This document shows, piece by piece, positions 22,173-29,461 of a stretch of DNA of 36,018 bases. The notes below the pieces were generated by a model that saw only the letters and a program-made list of their open reading frames with translations, ran no database searches and had not been told where the DNA came from. This DNA comes from a virus: the IMG/VR virus record IMGVR_UViG_3300017593_002037, positions 1 through 36,018 of that record, one strand, 5' to 3'. Position 1 is the first letter of the stretch. Each line of letters starts with the position of its first letter. The position numbers were made by a program, and so were the translations under genes.

Positions 22173-23894
22173 TTAAACGCCGATCATGATTGGGTCATCG
22201 TAGAAGCCGTTGTCACCGCTACCACCATCACCTGCCAGTACCATTGCGCGACTGATCCCCATTAGCAGGGCAACAGCACCATCGATTTTTTTGTAGTTGG
22301 TTTCTTTACGAGGGAATACGTTATTGTTTGCATCCTCTCGTGATACGACATTACCAATCATCCAAGATAAGACTGGATGACCATCGTGATGGAACCGTCC
22401 ACCTTTCATAGCTGCTTCTAATTCACGCATAGCAGGAGAAAAAGACTTAACCGTCTTCGGTATCTTTACGGCGTCATACCCTGCAGCTTCAATAGTAGCG
22501 GCAACTTGGAAACCACCCCATTCATCATAAGGAACTTCAGTGAGTGGAAAGTTACCTGCATCTGAAACCAAGTCTTCAGCGATGGCATTCAGGTCGTTTT
22601 CAGCACCATCGTGCACTTCAAGCAAACCTTGATTCATCCATTTCTGGTACCGCTCAACTGCTTGCTTCTCATCTCCCTTGTAAACCGTGTCTTCAGGCAG
22701 ATAAAACCATGGTGCGATGCAGTAATAATGAAGCTTTCCATCGTCCTCATAGCGATAAAACAAATTAATCCGCGCCGCTATATCTATTTTTGACGCCAAA
22801 TCTATCGGCATCACACAAGGTGTTGTTGAAAAATCATCAATACTTAGCGTGTCATCAGCACATGCGCGCCAATGTTCCATATTGAAAAATGCAGATTTTG
22901 CTGATACCCAAACATTAAGATGCTTGGTCTTAAAAGAGTTTTGACGGCTGGCGTTGTTAATCGCCTTGGTTTGTTGGGACTCTAAGAAGTCAGCATAGAC
23001 AGACACGTCATAATTAGGATTGGCTTTGATCAGCACCTTTGGGTCGGTCCAATCATCGCCTTCGTCAATACTCCATATCCAACCAAACAATTCGTCATCT
23101 GGCACATTGCCAAGCAGCATGTCTTGCACACGACTACGAAGCTCATAACAAGGGCCTTCTATATTATGGCCGGCTGTGGTGATGACAAACATCATCGGTT
23201 GTCGGCGCGCGCCCATACCCGTTTGCATCGTGTCATAAAGCCTGCTATCAGGATGTTCATGATATTCATCGACGATGGCGCAATGTGGTGACTGACCATC
23301 TGGCGGGTCACCGATAATAGGCTCAAATAATGAGCCGTCATCAGGGCGCTCTAGACTGGCTGCATTAATCTGTATGCCGGTTGCCTGAACCAAAGCAGGC
23401 GACCGTAAGACCATCAAGCGTGCTGGCTTAAAAACTTCCCATGCTTGCTTCTCAGTTGTGGCGCCCGAATAAACCTCGCTACCAAACTCACCATCATTAG
23501 CAAACATATTAAGAGCGACACCGGCAGCAATTGCAGACTTACCATTCTTACGTGGCACTTCCCAATAGGACTCACGGAAGCGCCTGAAGCCATCTTTTTT
23601 ACGGACCCAACCGAATGTGACTGCAATACCGAATTTTTGCCATGGCTCAAGCTGAATTTTTAAGCGCTTTAAGGCCCACTCACCTTTCGTATGAGGCAGT
23701 AATTCGATGAAAAGTATCTTTTTTTCAGCAGCTTTTGGGTCAAACTTGTAAGGATAATTACGTTTTCTTGACGCCTTTAGATCATCTAAGTGACGCTTAC
23801 AAGCCAATACCACCCATTTACAAGCTGGGGTTTTGCCCTTAACGACTGATTTAGCCCATGCGGTGGCGATATCAACATTAGGATAATCGGCCAT
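22173..23894 (-). CDS. terminase large subunit
   Basis: A 573-aa packaging motor with ATPase and nuclease domains. The Walker A-like VPRKNGKS is at 113-120, Walker B CAIVDE at 205-210, with a likely coupling motif MFVITTAGHN after it. The C-terminal nuclease part has acidic residues in VMPIDLASKIDIAARI and near the end (KIDGAVALLMGIS). The form is that of the Terminase_1 / HK97 family. It follows the P27-type small subunit by 22 nt. Confidence 0.95.
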   Translation of the reverse strand: MADYPNVDIATAWAKSVVKGKTPACKWVVLACKRHLDDLKASRKRNYPYKFDPKAAEKKILFIELLPHTKGEWALKRLKIQLEPWQKFGIAVTFGWVRKKDGFRRFRESYWEVPRKNGKSAIAAGVALNMFANDGEFGSEVYSGATTEKQAWEVFKPARLMVLRSPALVQATGIQINAASLERPDDGSLFEPIIGDPPDGQSPHCAIVDEYHEHPDSRLYDTMQTGMGARRQPMMFVITTAGHNIEGPCYELRSRVQDMLLGNVPDDELFGWIWSIDEGDDWTDPKVLIKANPNYDVSVYADFLESQQTKAINNASRQNSFKTKHLNVWVSAKSAFFNMEHWRACADDTLSIDDFSTTPCVMPIDLASKIDIAARINLFYRYEDDGKLHYYCIAPWFYLPEDTVYKGDEKQAVERYQKWMNQGLLEVHDGAENDLNAIAEDLVSDAGNFPLTEVPYDEWGGFQVAATIEAAGYDAVKIPKTVKSFSPAMRELEAAMKGGRFHHDGHPVLSWMIGNVVSREDANNNVFPRKETNYKKIDGAVALLMGISRAMVLAGDGGSGDNGFYDDPIMIGV

Positions 23895-23916
23895 ATTTAT
23901 CTCGCTTGAGCATTCA

Positions 23917-24381
23917 TCACATATTCAGAACACCTGCAAATGGGTTGGTTTGATTTTTATCACCAGCACCAGTTAAGCGTTGACGAGATGAAGGGTCTAA
24001 TCCTAGTAGACTGCCAAAAGTTGCCATCTGTCTTGCTGCCTCATTTAGCGCGGTCAATGCTGGATTTTTAATTGGACTACCTGACGCACCCATAACGGTG
24101 ACGCCTTCTTTCGCAAGCTCCATTTGGCTTTTACGATAAGTGTCGTAAGCCATACAAAAAACTTCGACGTTGTGCATATCGGTGATTCGAAGCAATTCAT
24201 TTTCAAGTAACTCAGGAACTATTGAGCGCCAGATCATTGGTGCAAACTCTAAGTCACTCATATATTCAGGCGGTTCAATATCGACCACTTCGCTAAATGT
24301 TGGAACGTTGATATTTTTATTTTTCGATTTTCTAGGATCAGCCTTGCGGCCGCGACCTGGTACCGCTGCGATTCCTCCCAT
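23917..24381 (-). CDS. terminase small subunit, P27 family
   Basis: A 154-aa DNA-recognition subunit. It has the P27-type pattern: a basic N-terminus (GRGRKADPRKSKNK), PPEYMSDLEFAPMIWRSIVPEL, LRITDMHNVEVFCMAYDTYRKSQ, and a C-terminal LTALNEAARQMATFGSLLGLDPSSRQRL. It binds the packaging site and recruits the large subunit. AAGGA lies nine bases before the ATG. The GC-rich spacer upstream (24447-24498) may hold the cos site. Confidence 0.9.
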   Translation of the reverse strand: MGGIAAVPGRGRKADPRKSKNKNINVPTFSEVVDIEPPEYMSDLEFAPMIWRSIVPELLENELLRITDMHNVEVFCMAYDTYRKSQMELAKEGVTVMGASGSPIKNPALTALNEAARQMATFGSLLGLDPSSRQRLTGAGDKNQTNPFAGVLNM

Positions 24382-24446
24382 AGCAAAAAATCCTTAGTCG
24401 GTCAATAGGGCAAACTTTTAATTCAACGCTCGCAAAAATGTACTTT

Positions 24447-24498
24447 AGGGGGCGGTCATTCGGGGCTTCCGGCTGAAGTCCGAACCCACCCTCCCCCT
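24447..24498. other. candidate cos (packaging) region
   Basis: The untranslated stretch between the terminase small subunit and the TM gene (24382-24514) holds the most GC-rich patch of the area, with outer arms AGGGGG (24447-24452) and CCCCCT (24493-24498) and an inner CTTC/GAAG hairpin. An HNH gene lies 260 nt away, as in cos phages of the HK97 group. This is position and composition only; no cut site can be read. Confidence 0.35.
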
Positions 24499-24514
24499 TT
24501 CTTATTATTTTTAT

Positions 24515-24748
24515 TCAGTCTTTTTGGTTATACATGTGACAATGTTTACCACAATAGATAACTCTACTCATGTCGTATGGTTTGTTATCGTAGTGATAGC
24601 AAGTCTCACCACATTCACTGCAACTTCGTTCGTATTCGACCCACTCGCTCTCAGGTTGCTCTAATGCTTTCAGGCGCCTGTATTGCACCAGCCAGACCAT
24701 CAAAGCTAAGACAAATATCATCAAGCAAATACTTTGAATAATAGTCAT
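24515..24748 (-). CDS. single-pass membrane protein with Cys cluster
   Basis: A 77-aa protein: residues about 4-23 are a hydrophobic membrane segment (SICLMIFVLALMVWLV), followed by a basic stretch and a cytoplasmic-type domain with CSECGETCYHYD and CGKHCHMY, enough Cys/His for one zinc site. It lies between the HNH endonuclease and the terminase genes. I do not recognise the family. The small Zn domain on a membrane anchor is unusual for this position. Confidence 0.6.
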   Translation of the reverse strand: MTIIQSICLMIFVLALMVWLVQYRRLKALEQPESEWVEYERSCSECGETCYHYDNKPYDMSRVIYCGKHCHMYNQKD

Positions 24749-24758
24749 AACTAACGCC

Positions 24759-25118
24759 TTACTCGTTGGCTGTCTTAGCTTTATGATGCGGATTGCATAG
24801 CGACTGTAGGTTGCTGAGCTCGTCCGTACCGCCTTTAGACTTTGGCACTATGTGATCGACGTCGGTTGCTGGCACGAACCTGCCTGCCTGCTGACAAGCC
24901 ACGCAAAGATGACCATCACGCTCAAGTACTTGTGCGCGTAGCTTACGCCAAGCATGGCCGTAACCGCGCTTGGTTGTGCTACCGCTGCGGTCTGGCCGCT
25001 TGGTCCAGTTGCTGCGTTGGTCTGCATGGTCATCACAGTATCCTTTGTCTTTACGTTTAACTATGTTTGGGCAGCGGTATTGTCGGCATGGTGTGGATGG
25101 CATGGCTTTGGTTTCCAT
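24759..25118 (-). CDS. HNH endonuclease (terminase-associated)
   Basis: A 119-aa HNH nuclease. It has two Zn-binding pairs (CRQYRC at the N-terminus, CVACQQ in the core), then DVDHIVPKSKGGTDELSNLQSLCNPHHKAKT, the classic HNH core with catalytic His in DH and metal ligands in CNPHH. HNH proteins next to terminase genes are needed for cos cleavage in HK97-type phages, which fits its position at the head of the packaging genes. The start may be ATG 25118 or the in-frame ATG at 25103. It overlaps the 72-aa gene upstream by 58 nt. Confidence 0.9.
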   Translation of the reverse strand: METKAMPSTPCRQYRCPNIVKRKDKGYCDDHADQRSNWTKRPDRSGSTTKRGYGHAWRKLRAQVLERDGHLCVACQQAGRFVPATDVDHIVPKSKGGTDELSNLQSLCNPHHKAKTANE

Positions 25119-25279
25119 TTCTTATTGTCTGGCTCAATCAAAGCCATATGCTTCTTAGCATCGCTGTTGCCGTTGTTGGCTCTAGCAGTAAGCAGTCTTA
25201 GGTTTGAGTTTCTATACTCTAGCGTTTCGCCTGTGCGATAGTTGATATACAGCGTCTCGCTTGTGCATTCATATCTCAT
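25061..25279 (-). CDS. small hypothetical protein, first late gene
   Basis: A 72-aa protein starting MRYECTSETLYINYRTG, with a polar middle and a His/Pro-rich end (KPKPCHPHHAD). I chose ATG 25279 because AGGTG lies eight bases upstream; an ATG three codons earlier is possible. Its last 58 nt overlap the HNH gene. It has no known domain, and the C-terminus may partly reflect the overlapping frame. It is the first gene after the terminator-rich spacer 25289-25595, so it may mark the start of the late operon. Confidence 0.5.
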   Translation of the reverse strand: MRYECTSETLYINYRTGETLEYRNSNLRLLTARANNGNSDAKKHMALIEPDNKKWKPKPCHPHHADNTAAQT

Positions 25280-25309
25280 GGGTATCACACCTCACTAAAC
25301 GTTAGGCAT

Positions 25310-25342
25310 AAAAAAGCCCACGCTATTTCTAACGTGGGTAAA
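25310..25342 (-). terminator. intrinsic terminator at head of late operon
   Basis: The same hairpin as 5937-5966: CCCACG/CGTGGG with six Ts on the minus strand, within a 36-nt perfect repeat. It lies just before the first late gene. Confidence 0.8.
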
Positions 25343-25480
25343 GAGCGCCATCACATCATGATGACTACACGCCACATGCAACGTGCATCAATCAGTGAAG
25401 ACTTCGATTTGGGTTGCAGTGCCACCTGCTAGCGGGTGTCTCTATGGCATGTGCTGACTGTGGCTAAATCAATCAGGCAT

Positions 25481-25515
25481 AAAAAAAGACGAGAGCAATT
25501 AAGCTTTCGTCTTTT
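25481..25515 (-). terminator. intrinsic terminator of leftward early operon
   Basis: A 12-bp stem with one mismatch (AAAGACGAAAGC/GCTCTCGTCTTT on the minus strand), loop TTAATT, then seven Ts. It lies 80 nt after the stop of the 281-aa gene. Confidence 0.8.
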
Positions 25516-25595
25516 ATTTCTTTGGCTCTACTTACAACTGAAGCCAGTATGACAAATACTACCCCATTCGGCAGTCATGGGTCAAGCACTATAAG

Positions 25596-26441
25596 TTAAT
25601 GAGACCGTGCTAATTGTTGGCGGTAATCGCTTACGCAATGATCAGCTATGACAACCATATCAAATAGGTCGTTAGTCATATGGCGTTGGTAAGTTAACCA
25701 GGCATGGCTATATGTATTAACGTTTACCTCTATCCCTGAAAACTGTAACCTACCTTTAACTGTATAAACATCCCACAGCTCATATAACTCGAAATGTAAT
25801 ACCATGCGCGCCATCAATCGTGCCAGATCAAGCAAGCTGTGACGACATGCCTGCGGTGCTACTCGCCCATCTTTATTGCAGCGCTCAACCATATTGTCAG
25901 CTAAATACTGCACTACTTCATCGAACTGCCGTGACCAATCCCAGTTAGTATCGCTACCCCATAACAATATACTAGCCAGCGCTCTGGCTGGCTTGTCTTC
26001 AATCATTGCTATTGCAGCGCAGTGGTCCTCCCAATTTACTTCCGGTGGCAGGCCGCCAGCGCCAATATTAAACTTAACTGTCTTAGCATGCATACCGCGC
26101 TCGAGCCAGTCTTGGTTCGATAGCTGCAAGTTTGGTGACTTACCAAAGTTGCGGCGCGATTCATCAACCCATATTGCAATAAATTGGTCACCTGGCTTGG
26201 CAGTATCTTCCTTTACCGGCTCAGCCTTTGCATCAATTGATTTAACCTGACTAAGAAACTTCTGAATGCTGACAGTCCTAGTTCCGCGCTTCTTGTGATT
26301 AGGCCACTCAATTGTCACCAAGCTGTTTTCATAATCTACAGATAATACGTGGATTACATCGCCTTTCTTATCTAGCCATTCACGATTTGGTAACTCTAAG
26401 CGCGGGTTGGTACTGAATGTTTTAGCGAGTAAGTTAGTCAT
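25596..26441 (-). CDS. hypothetical protein, candidate late regulator
   Basis: A 281-aa protein, last gene of the leftward early operon and the nearest to the late-gene leader, where Q-type antiterminators sit in lambdoid phages. The N-terminal half has a repeated phrase (NPRLELPNREWLDKKG near 14-29, SPNLQLSNQDWLERG near 102-116). The C-terminal half is helical with LLDLARLMARMVLHFELYELWDVY and a conserved-looking GRLQFSGIEV. I do not recognise a named family; antitermination is inferred from place and the downstream terminators. The start is ATG 26441, coupled to the previous stop by TAATG. Confidence 0.5.
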   Translation of the reverse strand: MTNLLAKTFSTNPRLELPNREWLDKKGDVIHVLSVDYENSLVTIEWPNHKKRGTRTVSIQKFLSQVKSIDAKAEPVKEDTAKPGDQFIAIWVDESRRNFGKSPNLQLSNQDWLERGMHAKTVKFNIGAGGLPPEVNWEDHCAAIAMIEDKPARALASILLWGSDTNWDWSRQFDEVVQYLADNMVERCNKDGRVAPQACRHSLLDLARLMARMVLHFELYELWDVYTVKGRLQFSGIEVNVNTYSHAWLTYQRHMTNDLFDMVVIADHCVSDYRQQLARSH

Positions 26442-26623
26442 TAGCAATAATCCTCATCATGCCACGAAGGTTTTTTATCTTCATCGGGAGCGCAAGCAGG
26501 GCATAAGCCGTATGTAAAATAACTTTCTTTGCCGTACCAACCACATGAGCTGCAATCCTCCATACCTTCAGGCATAGTTTCACCGCCATACTTTGCCTTG
26601 CTTGCTGCGTGTTCATTAATCAT
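26441..26623 (-). CDS. small zinc-ribbon protein
   Basis: A 60-aa protein with CSSCGWYG and CPACAPDED, two CxxC pairs that form a likely zinc ribbon. The acidic end (WHDEDYC) is fused to the next gene's start by TAATG. The start at 26623 overlaps the previous stop in the same TAATG manner. These couplings favour this frame over the overlapping -1 open frame. The function is unknown; such ribbons are common in phage early operons. Confidence 0.65.
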   Translation of the reverse strand: MINEHAASKAKYGGETMPEGMEDCSSCGWYGKESYFTYGLCPACAPDEDKKPSWHDEDYC

Positions 26624-27111
26624 TACTTGCTCCCTTTCTTTTTAATTGGCAACGGCGCTGGCACGTCGACCATTCCCTTTTCAATCAATCGATGATATTT
26701 ATATATAAGCATGCCAGCATCACGGCTATGCTCAGACGTACGCCCATGCCAGCCAGTAATCATCTTAAAGTCTTTGGCGCTGCGCTTAGTATCAATGCTA
26801 GCCGGCGCAACCAATAGATGTGGAATATCGTAGCGCTCGCAAAACTCCTGCCAGATTGAGCAATCACGTATAACCGAACCCACTCCCTTCATGCGCTCTT
26901 TACCAATTCGAGGATCTACCCACGTACGCTTACGCACATCCTCAATACAAACGACGAACTTAATATCTGACGCTTGCGCTTCTTCAAACGTTTTAAAAAC
27001 CTTATCTTGGGCACTTAGAATGCTTTGAGTAGACACTTCTTGCAGCACACCATCGATGCTATGAGCAAAGCCGGTCTTAACGCCTGTATCTATACCGATT
27101 AAAATCATCAC
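26623..27111 (-). CDS. RuvC-like / RNase H-fold nuclease
   Basis: A 162-aa protein with the RuvC-type acidic triad in order: IGIDTGVKTGFA (Asp8), VVCIEDVRKR (Glu57) and SEHSRDAGML (Asp131). The fold and length fit phage Holliday-junction or branch-resolving nucleases that process replication and recombination intermediates before packaging. It sits in the replication part of the leftward early operon, overlapping neighbours at both ends (the start shares bases with the upstream stop). The family call is good, but the exact substrate is inferred. Confidence 0.8.
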   Translation of the reverse strand: MMILIGIDTGVKTGFAHSIDGVLQEVSTQSILSAQDKVFKTFEEAQASDIKFVVCIEDVRKRTWVDPRIGKERMKGVGSVIRDCSIWQEFCERYDIPHLLVAPASIDTKRSAKDFKMITGWHGRTSEHSRDAGMLIYKYHRLIEKGMVDVPAPLPIKKKGSK

Positions 27112-27305
27112 TTACCATCCTTTAAATTAATATCACCATAATCATGATCTTTAGCAGCGCCTTGCTTATCCCACTTGGCATAGTCATCATGGAACGGATC
27201 CCCTGCAACCACTCTCACTCGTCCTGACCAACCTTGATGGGAATAAGCCTTTGTATCAAACGACTTTTGCAGTCCTGAGACGTTGAGATCCTTTGTGGTC
27301 TTCAC
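27108..27305 (-). CDS. small hypothetical early protein
   Basis: A 65-aa polar protein (MKTTKDLNVSGLQKS... ending DINLKDGK), start GTG at 27305 overlapping the upstream stop as GTGA, stop overlapping the nuclease start. The centre contains WSGRVRVVAGDPFHDDYAKW, not assignable to a domain I know. Its place between replication protein and RuvC-like nuclease suggests a replication/recombination accessory, with no further evidence. Confidence 0.55.
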   Translation of the reverse strand: MKTTKDLNVSGLQKSFDTKAYSHQGWSGRVRVVAGDPFHDDYAKWDKQGAAKDHDYGDINLKDGK

Positions 27306-28717
27306 ACCGCCTCCTGCATTTGGGTTAACACTCTGTCATAAGTTTCATCGGCTGATTCGCCTGGCATCTTTTGCTGCTTGATGTATTCATAAGTTTCAGC
27401 GATATTCATATTTGGCAGTGGCTCTTTGCGTAGGCCGTTAAATATGCAGCACTTACTTGGATCGAGCTTGGACTGTACTGGTTGGCTATGGCTTGGGTGA
27501 AATACTGGCGGTAAGTCGCTGTCGTAGCTGTTGGTCGACGTGCCAGCGCCGTTGCCCCAATCCTCATTATCGATATTAAACGTGCCCTTGGCTTTTTCCT
27601 GACGTGCTTGGTTTGCTGCCTGCTTGTCAATCTCACCAGCCAGCCATTTACGTAACTTAGCCTTGCGATTTGATTCAGTGGTTATCGGCTTACCAAGTAA
27701 TGCCTGCTCAGCGTAATGGGCCTTAAAATCCCCTACGTGCAAAGCGTACTGGTCTTCAGTGAGTTGCATCATCTTGCCTGCTTTGAATAACTCACCGCGC
27801 ATCTCGTCAATGGTTGGCGCTTCCCAGTTTTCGATATCGTCAGCACGTTGGTCACGTATCTGGTCAGCTTTGGTTGCTGGCTGGTTGGCTGATAATTGAG
27901 TTGTCTGTGATAATTCAACTGGTACCGGTTGAGTCTCTGAGTATTGACTGTCAGCAAATGAGTTATCCACAGAACCATGATTGAAATTATCCACAACCGC
28001 ATCGCCAGTGTTTGTGTGCGTGTTATCACTAACTGGTTTATGGTTATTGGTTACTGGTTCATGGTTACTGGTTATAGCATCGTTTTTTGCGTTACTAGCG
28101 TTACCGTCATCGTTACTATGCGTTACAGTTTCCGTTACATCGGTTGTAACGTTACTTGCAATAGTTTCGGCGTGAGTTGCATATAACTCTCTTAGGTCAG
28201 CAGCTTTAATGCTCTTATCTACTGCTACACCTATATTAGTAAGGCTATCAATCATTAACTTACGGTCTTGGCGAGACTTACGAGTGCGTTCTGCGGGTGT
28301 CATTGGCGTGTCGTCATCGTTACACGTAACGTTACAACCATCGTTACCGAGCGTTACACCTTGCGTTACATCAAACGTTACAGCGTTACGAGTAGCGTTA
28401 CGAGTAGCGTTACCGCTTGCGTTACCTTTGTTCTTGTTGCCCCATTTATAATCTTTGAGTATCTTGTCCCAAGCGGCACGCTTATAGTATTTACCAGCCT
28501 TCTTGAATTTGTCTTTTAGTACGAATACCAGTGCTGCCTTTTCCTCTTCATCTTTGACATTTAAGCGGCGCTGCAATAGATCCATGTCGCTACCATCGAT
28601 AGGCTTTTCTGCTGATAAGTACAATGAGCGCAAATCAAAATAGATGGTTTTCTCAATGCGACTCATGTGCTTGGTTTCAAAGTCGATGTCAGTGAAGTTG
28701 TGATTAACGAAATGCAT
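27302..28717 (-). CDS. replication protein, DUF1376/DnaT-like
   Basis: A 471-aa replication initiator candidate. Residues 1-95 resemble the DUF1376 N-terminus of phage replication proteins (MHFVNHNFTDIDFETKHMSR, YFDLRSLYL). Residues 295-362 resemble the DnaT DNA-binding domain (PTIDEMRGELFKAG... RKAKLRKWLAGEI), so it probably loads host helicase. The middle (95-290) is low-complexity Asn/Thr/Val-rich, encoded by a dense repeat of GTAACG (28090-28155 and 28318-28425). The repeat falls in two reading phases, so it looks like a DNA element inside the gene. The start at 28717 is coupled to the Rha-like stop by TAATG. Confidence 0.75.
   Translation of the reverse strand: MHFVNHNFTDIDFETKHMSRIEKTIYFDLRSLYLSAEKPIDGSDMDLLQRRLNVKDEEEKAALVFVLKDKFKKAGKYYKRAAWDKILKDYKWGNKNKGNASGNATRNATRNAVTFDVTQGVTLGNDGCNVTCNDDDTPMTPAERTRKSRQDRKLMIDSLTNIGVAVDKSIKAADLRELYATHAETIASNVTTDVTETVTHSNDDGNASNAKNDAITSNHEPVTNNHKPVSDNTHTNTGDAVVDNFNHGSVDNSFADSQYSETQPVPVELSQTTQLSANQPATKADQIRDQRADDIENWEAPTIDEMRGELFKAGKMMQLTEDQYALHVGDFKAHYAEQALLGKPITTESNRKAKLRKWLAGEIDKQAANQARQEKAKGTFNIDNEDWGNGAGTSTNSYDSDLPPVFHPSHSQPVQSKLDPSKCCIFNGLRKEPLPNMNIAETYEYIKQQKMPGESADETYDRVLTQMQEAV
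28090..28425. repeat. CGTTAC iteron-like array (candidate origin)
   Basis: CGTTAC occurs 16 times: at 28090, 28099, 28111, 28121, 28133 and 28150, then at 28318, 28330, 28342, 28352, 28364, 28376, 28384, 28396, 28408 and 28420. In the second cluster most spacings are 12 nt. Two copies lie in the palindrome GTAACGTTAC (28146-28155 and 28326-28335). On the coding strand the motif is read both as GGT-AAC-G and as GTA-ACG, so codon preference alone does not explain it. Iterons inside a replication gene are well known in lambdoid phages. Confidence 0.65.
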
Positions 28718-29421
28718 TAGGCCACCTCATGAACGATGGCAAAAGTCTTAGCAAGACGCGTTAAGCCTTTTGGAGTGAATAGCGGCTGAGTGGTTGCCAC
28801 ACGCTCGTTGCTGTTGCCTTGGTACGTGACTGCGCGCTCTTCCATAAAGCCTTGCTTCATGCGAATGCTGCTCATCTTTAGCTTGTTGCGATTGTCGCGG
28901 TACATCCAATCATGGGCTATACACCAATTAACAAACTTGTTCTGTGGAATACCTAGTGTTTTGGCAGTATCGCGAACGTTTATGCTACCAATAGAGCTGT
29001 CGATAACATCCAATGCCGCGGCTTTAGGCTCAACAAGCGCTAATCGTGATTGTTGGTGCTCGATAAGCTCGGCTTGGTCAGCAGCAAGGCGTAATGCTTC
29101 AGATAAAGTGGCGGGTATTACTGGTGCGCTGGCTTGTGCTTCAAGTTCTTGCCAGCGTCTATTGATGCGTATGCGAATGTCAGCACGATAGCCAGTGATC
29201 AAATCAATCGTCTGTTCTTTATTAAGTAAGTATTGGCGATAGCTTTGACCATTATCAGCGGTATAATTTGACTGCCCAACTTTGGGCAGTGCCATTACTT
29301 CGTATGTTGCATTCAAGTCGTCAATATCGCGTAATACATGACGATGATCTTTATTGCACAAGCCAGCAATTTCACGGCTGCTCATTTTTTGATTATTTAT
29401 TTGCAAAGTTTGAATATTCAT
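28717..29421 (-). CDS. Rha/KilAC antirepressor-like protein
   Basis: A 234-aa two-domain regulator. The N-terminal part has the phage Rha pattern: MSSREIAGLCNKDHRHVLRDIDDL and QSYRQYLLNKEQTIDLITGY, then RRWQELE. The C-terminal part has the KilAC antirepressor pattern (AALDVIDSSIGSINVRDTAKTLGI, then HDWMYRD...KGLTRLAK). Rha-type proteins influence the lytic switch and replication. It sits in the leftward early operon after the CII-like gene and is coupled to the replication gene. The ATG at 29421 lies next to a plus-strand terminator and possible promoter. Confidence 0.8.
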   Translation of the reverse strand: MNIQTLQINNQKMSSREIAGLCNKDHRHVLRDIDDLNATYEVMALPKVGQSNYTADNGQSYRQYLLNKEQTIDLITGYRADIRIRINRRWQELEAQASAPVIPATLSEALRLAADQAELIEHQQSRLALVEPKAAALDVIDSSIGSINVRDTAKTLGIPQNKFVNWCIAHDWMYRDNRNKLKMSSIRMKQGFMEERAVTYQGNSNERVATTQPLFTPKGLTRLAKTFAIVHEVA

Positions 29422-29429
29422 TGTAAGAT
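29401..29429 (+). promoter_or_regulatory. weak candidate plus-strand promoter
   Basis: TTGCAA (29401-29406), a 17-nt spacer and TAAGAT (29424-29429). With the plus-strand terminator at 29466-29494 this would give an RNA of about 55 nt antisense to the leader of the Rha-like gene. The boxes match consensus at only 4 of 6 positions each. Confidence 0.3.
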
Positions 29430-29461
29430 TCCCTCATTCATTGTTTGTATTTCAGAAACAC

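Larger units (their letters stand above)
25289..25595. promoter_or_regulatory. untranslated spacer between early and late leftward genes
   Basis: This 307-nt stretch without a gene lies between the candidate late regulator and the first late gene. It contains two terminators facing left (25481-25515 and 25310-25342) with about 138 nt between them, and direct repeats of tgattgat. The layout recalls a late promoter/leader region (lambda pR'-tR'). I found no convincing -35/-10 pair in it, so the promoter is unplaced. Confidence 0.4.

Noticed and set aside
26434-26616. 60-aa frame overlapping the zinc-ribbon gene
   Set aside because: The alternative frame (26441-26623) has two CxxC pairs and TAATG junctions on both sides.
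28090-28425. CRISPR-like array
   Set aside because: The repeats are 6 bp with 12-nt period inside an open reading frame; no 20-40 bp repeats or unique spacers, and no cas1.
27977-28519. Several plus-strand open frames opposite the replication gene
   Set aside because: They are created by the repetitive CGTTAC composition and read as Val/Thr/Cys-rich low-complexity text.
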